This document shows positions 42,328-50,933 of a DNA stretch of 53,683 nucleotides, piece after piece. The DNA lies in NCBI GenBank assembly GCA_045605765.1, contig JAZUQQ010000053.1:1-53683 (forward strand), read 5' to 3'. The translations under genes were made by a program, and so were the position numbers. The number at the start of each line of letters is the position of its first letter. Position 1 is the stretch's first letter. This DNA is from SIG672 sp045605765 (GTDB lineage: Bacteria > Bacillota > Clostridia > Oscillospirales > CAG-272). The notes under the pieces are model-generated. The model saw nothing but the letters and a program-made list of their open reading frames with translations, searched no databases and had not been told where the DNA came from.

Positions 42328-44361
42328 TTAGTTTGTGGCGCCGTCAAGCGCAACGTCTATCGATTCTTTAAGCTTAACAAGAGCTTCTTCGATAGTAATA
42401 TCTGGCATTTGAGTTGCCGCGGCGTTGTAGTGTCCACCGCCGCCAATACGTTCGAGTATCAGCTGCACGTTGACCGTTCCGCTTGAACGCGCCGAGATGC
42501 AAATGCTGTTGTCGATACGGCAGATGGCGAAGGATGCAAGGACGCCGTCTATTGAGAGCAAGCTGTCTGCTACCTTTGCGGCGGCAATTCTGTCCGCCTG
42601 AGTGTTGTTTTCATCGAGGTTAGAGGCTATTGCAACTACTTTGCGGTAGATGTGTATGTTCGATTTGAACTTGGCTTCACGCTGCATATCGTCAAGATTG
42701 ACCTTGAAAAGCTCCTGAACGTCAACCGGATCTGCACCTTCGCTTCGTAAATAGAGTGCAGCGGCAAAGGTACGCACTCCGATATTCTGCGCAAAATATT
42801 TGGTATCGAGAATAATTCCCGAATAGAGAAAATCAGCCTCGTTCTTACTGAGACGTCCTGACGGAAGCACCTGTTCCAAAAGCTCGGCAATAATTTCACA
42901 GGTCGAAGATGCCGAAGGCTCAATGTAAGCGAGAAGCGGAGCTTTTTGGAATGCATCTGTTTGACGGTGGTGGTCAATATAAACTATATTGTCGGCGACC
43001 TCTGCTATCGCAGGAGCGTAGAACTGCTTAGGGTTATTCACATCAACTATGATGACCAAGGTGTCCGAGCGCAGCATGTTCTGTCCCGTAGTAAGGTCTA
43101 TAAAGATGTTCTTATAGGTGTGAGAATTTTTGAGCTTTGCAAAACCCTTTGAGAGGTTCTGGTCTTGGGTATCAACTACGATATTACAGGGGATTCCGCA
43201 GTGCATACAGAATCGCGCGACGCCTATACTTGCACCGAAGCAGTCGTAATCGGGAAAACGGTGTCCAAAGATGATCACGTTTGAGCTTTCGGCGATCAGA
43301 TTTGCAAGAGACAGAGCTATCGAGCGTGATTTTACTGTGCTTCGTTTCTGCATAGTCTTGGTAACGCCACCGTAATACTCGATACCCTTATCGGTCTTGA
43401 CGACCGCTTGGTCTCCACCGCGTGCAAGCGCCATTTCAAGGCATGCACGGGCAGAGTTTTCCTTTGCCAGAATAGTATCTCCAAGCGTTGTCGTACCTAT
43501 TGATACCGTTATCGGAGTGCCACTCGTTCCCACTTTGACGGCGCGGACCTTTTCCAGAATGTCAAACTTATTTTCAATGAAAGCGTCCATATGCTTTGCC
43601 GCAAAGAAGAAAATGTATCTGTTTCTTTCGTATTCCTTGATAGTTCCATTCACCGAAGCTGCCCAGTTTGCGAGTACCGAGGATATCTCAGCCGCCGCCG
43701 CGTTCGTGTTTTCCTGCTCTATCTGTACGAGCTCGTCAAGGTTATCAAGAACTATATATGCAATGAGGGTTTCTTCCTCGCGCATGGTTTTTCGTGTGTC
43801 TTCAAGTTCGGTCGTGTCGGTAAATAGTACGGAGATAAGTCTTGCTTTTCCAATATAGAAGGGTCTTCCCGAAACGAGGTACGGTCTCCCGCCCACTTTA
43901 CATTCAATACCGGTTTCGTATGCTTCAAGCAAGGTCTCTATCGATACATTTCCGTAGTTTATAAGCTGTCTTGAATGAATCGATGCTTGGCGGCGCATCT
44001 GAGCAAAAGCCGAATTCGTCCAAAGGACATATCCTTTGTTAGTTACGAGCGCACAGGGTGCTGGCATCGAGTTTGCCATAGAAGAAAATATTTCTGCCGT
44101 GAATATTGGAGATTCGGTCTTTGATAGAAACTTAGAGTGTATGAAGTGCAGTATCAGTATAAAGAATACCTCGCAAAGGAGATAAAGACCCAGCGATAGA
44201 GAAAATGCAATCTTTGAGTTGAGCTTTATGTCGGGAGTAGTATATATTTCTTGAACGCCCAAGACAAACAGAAGGGTCAACAGAATAACTCCGATAATAC
44301 GCTGAGTAGATTCCTTTCGAAGCGTTTTTTTGAGTTTGGCGAAAAATGCATTTGATTTCAT
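42328..44361 (-). CDS. gdpP: c-di-AMP phosphodiesterase GdpP/YybT-like
   Basis: A 677-aa protein with two N-terminal membrane segments (~18-70), a PAS-like domain (~90-170; NSMPAPCALVTNKGYVLWTN), a degenerate GGDEF domain (~195-320), and a DHH/DHHA1 phosphodiesterase module. In the latter: FGHRFPDYDCFGASIG (~370), VIIVDVNNP (~435), YIDHHRQTD (~453), and IGGGGHYNAAATQ near the end (~645). It degrades c-di-AMP to pApA, controlling osmolyte balance and wall stress. AAAGGAG is present but ~16 bp upstream of the ATG. Confidence 0.94.
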   Translation of the reverse strand: MKSNAFFAKLKKTLRKESTQRIIGVILLTLLFVLGVQEIYTTPDIKLNSKIAFSLSLGLYLLCEVFFILILHFIHSKFLSKTESPIFTAEIFSSMANSMPAPCALVTNKGYVLWTNSAFAQMRRQASIHSRQLINYGNVSIETLLEAYETGIECKVGGRPYLVSGRPFYIGKARLISVLFTDTTELEDTRKTMREEETLIAYIVLDNLDELVQIEQENTNAAAAEISSVLANWAASVNGTIKEYERNRYIFFFAAKHMDAFIENKFDILEKVRAVKVGTSGTPITVSIGTTTLGDTILAKENSARACLEMALARGGDQAVVKTDKGIEYYGGVTKTMQKRSTVKSRSIALSLANLIAESSNVIIFGHRFPDYDCFGASIGVARFCMHCGIPCNIVVDTQDQNLSKGFAKLKNSHTYKNIFIDLTTGQNMLRSDTLVIIVDVNNPKQFYAPAIAEVADNIVYIDHHRQTDAFQKAPLLAYIEPSASSTCEIIAELLEQVLPSGRLSKNEADFLYSGIILDTKYFAQNIGVRTFAAALYLRSEGADPVDVQELFKVNLDDMQREAKFKSNIHIYRKVVAIASNLDENNTQADRIAAAKVADSLLSIDGVLASFAICRIDNSICISARSSGTVNVQLILERIGGGGHYNAAATQMPDITIEEALVKLKESIDVALDGATN

Positions 44362-44428
44362 AATGTAATTTTGTATGCTCCTTTCGCAGAATAGCGTGAA
44401 TTTATTTTAAGATTCGAAAATTTTAATC

Positions 44429-45481
44429 TTATTTTTTTGTTTCTCCGTAGAGACGAGCACGGAACGATGTGAAAAGATTATCGATAGCGCCAAGCGTTGC
44501 AATGAGTACGAAAATCATTGCAGGATTTTGAATACAGGAGATAAGTATAAAAACACCGAATATCATTCCTAAAAATCCGGGACGTCTCACATGCATAAAG
44601 GACGATCTGACGCCTATGAGGAAGAAACCGGGCAAAAGCACGATCATCATGTTAGTAGCGCTTATAATTAACAACTGATTCTCGCTCGATGTTGAAAGCG
44701 CAGCAATGAGAAAAGATGCCAGAAAAGCAAATGATGCAAGTCGGCTCATTTTGAGCGGCCAATGAACCAGCTTTTCGGAATTTACTCCCTGACCCAGAAT
44801 CACCGCGCGAGCGATCGATACCTGAATGTAGGAAAGTACTGCGGTAAATGCACAGAAAAGAGAGGGGATCAGGAGTAGGGCAATCTCGAAAACTGCGTGC
44901 AGATAGGAGTTGCTGATACCAAGACCCGAATATCCGAATTCGTCGTAAATTGCAAGAAAACTGTCTCTAAGAAGGTCTAGTGCATAAATGATAGAGTCTT
45001 TTGATATCTCTCCGAACACAGAGTAGTGAGAGAGCACAAGCGAGAGTAGAAGTGCAAGTCCGATCACGACTGCGTTTGCTACTACCGAGTGAGCCTTTTC
45101 GCACTCGCTTGATATGCAGATCGATATTATGATGGCAGACGGTATGAACGCAAGTGTAAGCAAAATATCAGATGGCGAAGCACCCAGTGCAAAGCAGGAT
45201 AAAGCCACGGCGCACGCCGAAGCGAGAGAGATCATCCATATCGAATTCTTGTTTTCATAAGATAGCATGGTGAGCGCACTTGAAAGCAGAACCGTACTTG
45301 TAATGAGAGTGATAAAGTAGAGAGAGAACGGGTCGTACGAGGATATGAACTTTGGCGTGGATGCGTATATTTTTTCTATGAATATATTCAGAGCGCTGAG
45401 AGCACACGCCACGAGAATCATAACGGTGGAACGGGCACGTCGTTTTGGTGCGCTCAGTGTGTCGTTGAAAGAAATATTCAT
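44429..45481 (-). CDS. yybS: YybS-like DUF2232 membrane protein
   Basis: A 350-aa protein with about nine hydrophobic segments; C-terminal part has the LGVFILISCIQNPAMIFV and AIDNLFTSFRARLYGE pattern of YybS/DUF2232. GGAGG precedes the ATG. First gene of the operon with gdpP, rplI and dnaB, as in Bacillus. Function unknown; symbol assigned mainly from position and topology. Confidence 0.75.
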   Translation of the reverse strand: MNISFNDTLSAPKRRARSTVMILVACALSALNIFIEKIYASTPKFISSYDPFSLYFITLITSTVLLSSALTMLSYENKNSIWMISLASACAVALSCFALGASPSDILLTLAFIPSAIIISICISSECEKAHSVVANAVVIGLALLLSLVLSHYSVFGEISKDSIIYALDLLRDSFLAIYDEFGYSGLGISNSYLHAVFEIALLLIPSLFCAFTAVLSYIQVSIARAVILGQGVNSEKLVHWPLKMSRLASFAFLASFLIAALSTSSENQLLIISATNMMIVLLPGFFLIGVRSSFMHVRRPGFLGMIFGVFILISCIQNPAMIFVLIATLGAIDNLFTSFRARLYGETKK

Positions 45482-45580
45482 TTAATGGAACCTCCGAGTA
45501 CTGCGTAAAGCAAAAAAAGTTGCAAATGTTCTGTGTGTCAAAAGGGGCATTCTACGGCAGAATATAAAAACTTAAATTAA

Positions 45581-45609
45581 ATTATAACACAAATATTTTA
45601 TTTTGTAAA
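45581..45609 (-). promoter_or_regulatory. Promoter of the yybS-gdpP-rplI-dnaB-tilS-ftsH operon
   Basis: On the minus strand: TTTACA, 17 bp, TATAAT, ~93 bp upstream of yybS. No other promoter of this quality was noticed in the 8.6-kb run, though an internal one is possible. Confidence 0.75.
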
Positions 45610-45680
45610 GTATTACACGGACAAAAAAGAGATTTTTTTTACCAAATATAATAATATAAAGCTCTATATTTAAAAAACTA

Positions 45681-45709
45681 TTGACGAAAACAAAAAAAAG
45701 TTATATAAT
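45681..45709 (+). promoter_or_regulatory. Promoter of rimM-trmD
   Basis: TTGACG, 17 bp, TATAAT, 42 bp before rimM. Divergent from the yybS promoter. Confidence 0.8.
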
Positions 45710-45751
45710 GATGATGGATTTTTATTTTAAGATGAAATTAAGGGAATTATT

Positions 45752-46267
45752 ATGAAACGTAGCTTGTCCAAATATCTCGTGGCGGGTAAGATAGCCAACA
45801 CTCACGGAGTGCACGGAGATGTCATTATCGATAGTTTGTGCGACAGTCCGAAGATCCTGTCGGGTCTTATGGCTCTCTATATAAAAAAGCAGGGAGAATA
45901 TGTGCAAATGAAGGTCTCTCGATCTGTAGTTCATAGCGGCAGGGTACGCACCAAATTTGTCGGCGTGGAAACCCTTGACGATGCTTTGCTATATAAAGGC
46001 AAGACGGTATATGCCGCGCGTGAGGATCTTGCTATTCACGACGATCAGGTGTTTATCGCGGATCTTATCGGACTTTTTGCCTATAAGACAAGCGGTGAAC
46101 TTATCGGAAGGGTGACAGACGTTGTGAATTACGGCTATAACGATATTTTTGAAATAGATTGTCCCAATGGCAAAAAAGTGCTCGTGCCGAATCTTCCTCA
46201 GTTTGTTGAAAAAATATCGCTTGATGATGGAATCTTTATCATACCCGTGGAGGGACTTCTCGAATGA
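45752..46267 (+). CDS. rimM: 16S rRNA processing protein RimM
   Basis: A 171-aa ribosome-maturation factor for the 30S head. N-terminal RimM domain (VAGKIANTHGVHGDVII) and C-terminal PRC-barrel (FIADLIGLFAYKTSGELIGRV, NPGNGKKVLVPNLP-like: NGKKVLVPNLPQFV). A GGG-AATT site precedes ATG. Its stop overlaps trmD by ATGA. Confidence 0.95.
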   Translation: MKRSLSKYLVAGKIANTHGVHGDVIIDSLCDSPKILSGLMALYIKKQGEYVQMKVSRSVVHSGRVRTKFVGVETLDDALLYKGKTVYAAREDLAIHDDQVFIADLIGLFAYKTSGELIGRVTDVVNYGYNDIFEIDCPNGKKVLVPNLPQFVEKISLDDGIFIIPVEGLLE

Positions 46268-46944
46268 TTTTTGACGTTATGACCCTTTTTCCCGAGCTTG
46301 TAGACAGAGTTACCTCTGAAAGTATAATAGGCAGAGCGCAGAAATCAGGCGCAATTACCGTGCGCACTCATAATATTCGTGACTTTTCTAAGGATAAGCA
46401 CAGAAGGGTCGATGATACCCCGTATGGCGGCGGGATGGGTATGCTTATGGCGGCACCGCCGATATATGACTGCTACCTTTCGGTGAGAGAAAAGCAAAAG
46501 GGAAGTTCGATATGCGTGTTTATGTCTGCACAGGGTAAGGTACTTACTCAGAAAAAGGCAATAGAGCTTTCAAAATATGACAATATAACTATACTTTGTG
46601 GGCATTACGAGGGAATTGACCGCAGAATTGTAGATGAAATAGTTGACGAGGAAATCTCGATTGGAGACTACGTTCTGACAGGCGGTGAGCTTCCTGCGTG
46701 TGTGCTTATCGATGTCGTGTCGAGAATGTGTGAGGGAGTGCTATCTGCAGACGAGTGTTTTGAGAACGAGAGCATTTTCGGCGGAGTTCTCGAATATCCG
46801 CAATATACGCGTCCCGAAGACTTCAGGGGAAGGCGTGTCCCCGAAGTCCTTCTTACGGGGGATCATAAAAAAATTGAGAAATGGCGAAGGGAAGCATCTC
46901 TTGCGCTGACCGAGAGAAATCGCCCAGATCTCCTCGGCAAATAA
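46264..46944 (+). CDS. trmD: tRNA (guanine37-N1)-methyltransferase
   Basis: A 226-aa SPOUT methyltransferase that prevents frameshifting by methylating G37. MIFDVMTLFPELV start, DDTPYGGGMGML, CGHYEGIDRRIVDE (~117) and ISIGDYVLTGGE (~132), forming the trefoil-knot AdoMet site. Four-base overlap with rimM. The common rplS gene does not follow here; a membrane-protein gene does. Confidence 0.97.
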   Translation: MIFDVMTLFPELVDRVTSESIIGRAQKSGAITVRTHNIRDFSKDKHRRVDDTPYGGGMGMLMAAPPIYDCYLSVREKQKGSSICVFMSAQGKVLTQKKAIELSKYDNITILCGHYEGIDRRIVDEIVDEEISIGDYVLTGGELPACVLIDVVSRMCEGVLSADECFENESIFGGVLEYPQYTRPEDFRGRRVPEVLLTGDHKKIEKWRREASLALTERNRPDLLGK

Positions 46945-46983
46945 AATATGGCGACCGAAATCCACAAGAAAGGATGGTCATAA

Positions 46984-49362
46984 ATGGATAAAAACAACGA
47001 TGTAAGCAAACCGCTTTTTCCGGGCTCTATTACCTCTAATCCGATGTTTGACGAGACTTCTGACAACCCTTCCGCGCCCGTTCCCGAAATACCCACGCGA
47101 AGGAGCGAGAGCGGTGAATATAATTCTGATTTTAATTCTGATATTCAGTGGCGTGATGACGACTCGGATAGCATGGACGTTTCTGATGAGGGCGAAGAAG
47201 TAACCGAAAACGTTGCGGAAGAAGACAAGGTTGAAGCTGTAAAACTCGGAGAGCTTACTAAAACGGGAGACCGTTACGCCGCTGGTTATCAGCTTCTCGG
47301 GAAACGCCCAAACGACTTTAAGAAAAAACGAAAGTGGCTTTTCAAAAGAGAAGAAAGCTTTATAATGCGCGTTATAGATAAAGTAGTCGTGAAGCTGTAC
47401 GAAAAGGCAAGGGACGGCGCAATCGGTCGATTTTTTACTTCCTACGCAAAAGTCGAGCGCGGAGTTAAAACTTCTGTAATACTTGCGATACCGCACAGGA
47501 TATCTTCACTTTTGACAAAGCGAAGAGAAGCAAAGATGAAGCAGGAAATTATCTGCGACGACATTACGGGAGATATCGTTGCGGTAGTTCGCGATAAATC
47601 TAGCATCAAACGCCCTTTGATAAGGCGTGTAACGACTTCTTTTGAAAAAAGTGTCGTAATAAGCAACATAAGAAGATTACTGTCTACTCTGTTCTATCTT
47701 CCGATGCCAACTTACGGCGCCGCACTTCTGTCGCTTGGAATAACGACGATCCTTGTGCAGGCGGTAAAGGTTTTCTGGTTGTCTGCGAATTTCAGCGTGT
47801 CAGGAATATCGGTTGGCGTTCTATGTACGATTGTTTCGGTAATGACTATATTTGCAGGAGACTCTCCTCTTGCGAGATATTTGTGCGAAAGTAAGATCGG
47901 AAGCTTTTTGCTGGTTTCGGTATTCGGAGTTTCAAAGAAAACTATCGATCTCGAAAAAAGCGTGTCGAAATATCGTTTTGGCGCATTTGCGGTAGGTACT
48001 GCTCTTGGACTTCTATCGGCACTCGTACAGGCACACAGTATATTTATAGTAGCCGTTATAGTTATTGCTGCGCTCGGAGTGGCACATAATCCCGAAAGCG
48101 GAGTCGTCATAACGATATTTGCGTTGCCTTTTGCGTATATGTTTGAAAATGGAGAAAAATATCTCTGCGCTACAGTGTGTTACGTTGTACTTGTTTGGAT
48201 AATAAAGCTTGTCAGCGGACAGAGAAGGGCGGTGTTTGGAGCGCTTGAAGGCTGGATCACACTTTTTGCTATTGTTATTGTGTTTACTGGTGTGGTTTCG
48301 GTCGATAAAGTCGAAGCAGCAGAGCATGCCGCTTCGATCATAGTATCGCTTCTTGGATTTTTTACGGTTTCAAACTTGCTTTCTTCAAGAACGTGGATGC
48401 GTCGGGGCATAAATGCTCTTACATTCTCAGGATTTATAGTATCTGTTCTCGGTATTTACGAGTGGATAATGAAGGCGGTACGGGTTTCGTGGGAGTTTGA
48501 TAAGATTCTTGAAAATGAAATATCGTCAGTCTTTTTGAACTCGGATGCGCTGGCGCTCTACCTCGTTATGGTGTTTTTCTTTACACTTGCGGGAATTACT
48601 ACGCACGAAACACGTGGCGAAAAGCTCTTGTCGTTTTTGACGCTTTTGACCGTTTTGGTATGTACCGTTTTTACAATGAATATTTATGCTTGGGTGGCGC
48701 TCGTCACGGTAGTAATGATCTACGCTCTTGTAAAGTCCAAGAAGAGCGCGGCATCGGTGTTCGGACTTCTTGTGATAATTTTACTTGCAGTCTCTCTCCT
48801 TTCCGATGTTTTACCCGGCTACCTTACCGGTATTGCGGGAAATAGCTTTGAGGAAAAGCTTTCCGTGCTTCACGTGACTATGCAGATGTCAGGCAAGTAC
48901 GCGCTAAGCGGTATCGGACTTGGCGGAACGGTGTTTGACAATATATACTCATCACTTGCTTCTGCGGGGACTCCGACGGTAAGCGATGGCGGAAATCTTG
49001 CTATGGAACTGCTCATACGTTTCGGAATAATGGGTATCGTGTTTGTTGCCACGGCGGTCGTTTTAATCTACAGACAGGCTTTTTCGACCTTTAAAACTGT
49101 TACTGTTAAAAAATACGCATCAAAATGGTCGATAGCGGCAATAAGTGCACTTTCGTCAGCACTGCTTCTATCGTGCGTAAGCTATATATGGACGACCGTT
49201 TCGCTCGCACTCCTCTTCTGGATGGTCGCGGGATTTGTGTCAGCATCGAGACGTCTGGCGCTTTTTGAAAATGCGGGAATTGCACACGAAAACGATCTCA
49301 GTATAAACATTCCTATAAGCAGTTTTCTGAAAAGCGGTAAAGATACCACCGAAATGAACTGA
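46984..49362 (+). CDS. Large O-antigen-ligase-like membrane protein
   Basis: A 792-aa protein with AAAGGATGG upstream. The first ~230 residues are cytoplasmic: an acidic, disordered N-terminus (~1-85), then a basic helical part. About 13 hydrophobic segments follow. Segments around NSDALALYLVMVFFFTLAGI and ALSGIGLGGTVFDNIYSS resemble O-antigen ligase/polymerase (Wzy-C, PF04932-type) proteins that join glycans outside the membrane. Two DUF4330-like proteins follow in the same transcript. Substrate unknown; O-antigen is not expected in a Firmicute, so a teichoic-acid or capsule-type glycan is more likely. Confidence 0.7.
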   Translation: MDKNNDVSKPLFPGSITSNPMFDETSDNPSAPVPEIPTRRSESGEYNSDFNSDIQWRDDDSDSMDVSDEGEEVTENVAEEDKVEAVKLGELTKTGDRYAAGYQLLGKRPNDFKKKRKWLFKREESFIMRVIDKVVVKLYEKARDGAIGRFFTSYAKVERGVKTSVILAIPHRISSLLTKRREAKMKQEIICDDITGDIVAVVRDKSSIKRPLIRRVTTSFEKSVVISNIRRLLSTLFYLPMPTYGAALLSLGITTILVQAVKVFWLSANFSVSGISVGVLCTIVSVMTIFAGDSPLARYLCESKIGSFLLVSVFGVSKKTIDLEKSVSKYRFGAFAVGTALGLLSALVQAHSIFIVAVIVIAALGVAHNPESGVVITIFALPFAYMFENGEKYLCATVCYVVLVWIIKLVSGQRRAVFGALEGWITLFAIVIVFTGVVSVDKVEAAEHAASIIVSLLGFFTVSNLLSSRTWMRRGINALTFSGFIVSVLGIYEWIMKAVRVSWEFDKILENEISSVFLNSDALALYLVMVFFFTLAGITTHETRGEKLLSFLTLLTVLVCTVFTMNIYAWVALVTVVMIYALVKSKKSAASVFGLLVIILLAVSLLSDVLPGYLTGIAGNSFEEKLSVLHVTMQMSGKYALSGIGLGGTVFDNIYSSLASAGTPTVSDGGNLAMELLIRFGIMGIVFVATAVVLIYRQAFSTFKTVTVKKYASKWSIAAISALSSALLLSCVSYIWTTVSLALLFWMVAGFVSASRRLALFENAGIAHENDLSINIPISSFLKSGKDTTEMN

Positions 49363-49391
49363 ACTCTATACCGAAAGGATGAATATAGAAA

Positions 49392-49949
49392 ATGAATAAA
49401 CATCAAAAAATCAAACGTGCAAGACGAATGAATATCGTCGACTGGCTTCTCATTCTCGTCGCACTGGTCTCTGTGGGGTTTTTCGTATATTTTGCGTTTT
49501 TCTCGGAGCTTGACCTTTTTGGCGGTTCGGAAGAAAAAATATCGGTCGAATATACCGTAAAAGTAGAGGGAGTTAATGCAAGACTTTTCGGACTTAGTGT
49601 TCCTGACAGTATAGCTGACCTTAATGCGGATTTTATCGATAAAGGAGACAAGGTTTATGACTGTACAAACGGAGATCTGATAGGAAGGATCTCGTCTGTG
49701 AAATACGAGCAGACGGTAAAATCTACCGATATGGTCGATGAAAACGGAAGTCCGATATATGCTCCTTATCCGGGGCACATTGATCTGATAATAACAGTCA
49801 GCGGAAGCGGTCTTGATACGAACGGTGTTTACAGCATCAACGGCTATGAAATAAGAGTCGGTTCGGATATTGAGTTCAGAACCGAAGGATATACCGCTGT
49901 TGGCAAGTGTATAAATGTAAGTGGAAAGGGGCTGAATAAAGATGGCTAA
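49392..49949 (+). CDS. DUF4330-like membrane-anchored protein (first of pair)
   Basis: A 185-aa protein with GAAAGGATG upstream. Basic start, then one membrane segment (~14-37, NIVDWLLILVALVSVGFFVYF), then an external beta-rich domain (EYTVKVEGVNARLFGL, GDKVYDCTNGDLIGRI). This matches the DUF4330 layout. Its stop overlaps the next, paralogous gene by 8 bp (ATGGCTAA). Confidence 0.75.
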   Translation: MNKHQKIKRARRMNIVDWLLILVALVSVGFFVYFAFFSELDLFGGSEEKISVEYTVKVEGVNARLFGLSVPDSIADLNADFIDKGDKVYDCTNGDLIGRISSVKYEQTVKSTDMVDENGSPIYAPYPGHIDLIITVSGSGLDTNGVYSINGYEIRVGSDIEFRTEGYTAVGKCINVSGKGLNKDG

Positions 49950-50469
49950 TAAGATCGTAAAAGAACGAAAGACAAGATTTAATCTGATAGATCTCGTAAT
50001 CGTCATCGTCGTCATAGCCTGCGTAATAGGAACCGTGTTCAGAGCTGCAATACTTGAAAAACTCAGCTTTGCATCGAATAATGATACAGTTGTAATTACT
50101 TTCTGTGCGGAAAATCTTACCGCGGAGGAGCTTGCCTTTATAAACAGGGGCGATGAGTTTAGTCTCGACGGTGAGACGTTCGGAATTATGGGAGATTATA
50201 AATCGCCCAACCAAGACGTTATTGTACTTAAAACGGAGCATAAGCTTGAGGAAAATAACAGAATAAAAACCGAGGTTAGATTTGATACGGCAACCGACAG
50301 CAATCTGTTCAGACTCGAAGGAACTATGGAAATAAAGGGTCATAATACCGAAAGCGGCTTCTTCTTTGGCTCGGATACCCATATAGCAGTGGGTAAAGTG
50401 CTTAATCTGGATGGGGAAAAATGCAGTATTTCTATTGTTATTACCAAAATAAGTGAAAATCAGGCTTAA
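49942..50469 (+). CDS. DUF4330-like membrane-anchored protein (second of pair)
   Basis: A 175-aa paralogue of the preceding protein: same N-terminal FNLIDLVIVIVVIACVIGTVF membrane segment and external domain with FINRGDEFSLDGETFGIMGD. The pair could form a heteromer acting with the upstream ligase-like protein. AAAGGGG lies ~10 bp upstream within the first gene. Confidence 0.75.
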   Translation: MANKIVKERKTRFNLIDLVIVIVVIACVIGTVFRAAILEKLSFASNNDTVVITFCAENLTAEELAFINRGDEFSLDGETFGIMGDYKSPNQDVIVLKTEHKLEENNRIKTEVRFDTATDSNLFRLEGTMEIKGHNTESGFFFGSDTHIAVGKVLNLDGEKCSISIVITKISENQA

Positions 50470-50484
50470 ACTTATTAAAAAGTA

Positions 50485-50513
50485 TTGATTTTAGTGTTTT
50501 GATATGTTATACT
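50485..50513 (+). promoter_or_regulatory. Promoter of the HPr-like gene
   Basis: TTGATT, 17 bp, TATACT, 32 bp before ATG 50546. Confidence 0.7.
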
Positions 50514-50545
50514 GAAAACAATGTAGAAAGGAATGGTATGTAAGA

Positions 50546-50809
50546 ATGATCTCTCGCGATGTAAAAATAGTGAATACGAAAGGACTTCACTCCCGTCCTG
50601 CGACGTTTTTTATTCAGAAAGCAAATTCTTTCAAGTCTTCTGTATGGGTTGTAAAGGGAGATTGCCGCGTGAACGCGAAGAGCCTTCTCGGTGTACTTTC
50701 TCTTGGTATAGTTAAGGACACCGTTATTACGATAGTAGCAGACGGTCCCGATGAAGATTTGGCAATCGACGGAATGTGCTCTCTTATCAGCAGCGGACTC
50801 GAAGACTGA
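50546..50809 (+). CDS. HPr family phosphocarrier protein
   Basis: An 87-aa protein of the PTS HPr fold. The phospho-acceptor His15 is in TKGLHSRPATFF, and the Ser46-type regulatory site is in NAKSLLGVLSLGI, so it has both sites used in Firmicutes catabolite control. No ptsI gene is adjacent. It could be HPr itself or a Crh-like paralogue, but Crh lacks His15. AAAGGA lies ~14 bp upstream, slightly far. Has its own promoter and terminator. Confidence 0.9.
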   Translation: MISRDVKIVNTKGLHSRPATFFIQKANSFKSSVWVVKGDCRVNAKSLLGVLSLGIVKDTVITIVADGPDEDLAIDGMCSLISSGLED

Positions 50810-50837
50810 ACCTTAGGCAAAAATAATCTTTAAGATT

Positions 50838-50869
50838 GGCAAACCGCGAATATGTGGTTTGCCTTTTTT
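50838..50869 (+). terminator. Terminator after the HPr-like gene
   Basis: Perfect stem GGCAAACC/GGTTTGCC with a 10-base loop, then TTTTTT. Confidence 0.9.
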
Positions 50870-50933
50870 AGAATTAAAAGAGAACTTTCGGCGAAAATTA
50901 TAAGAGTAACCGAAAAAGAAAGGTTTTAATAAA

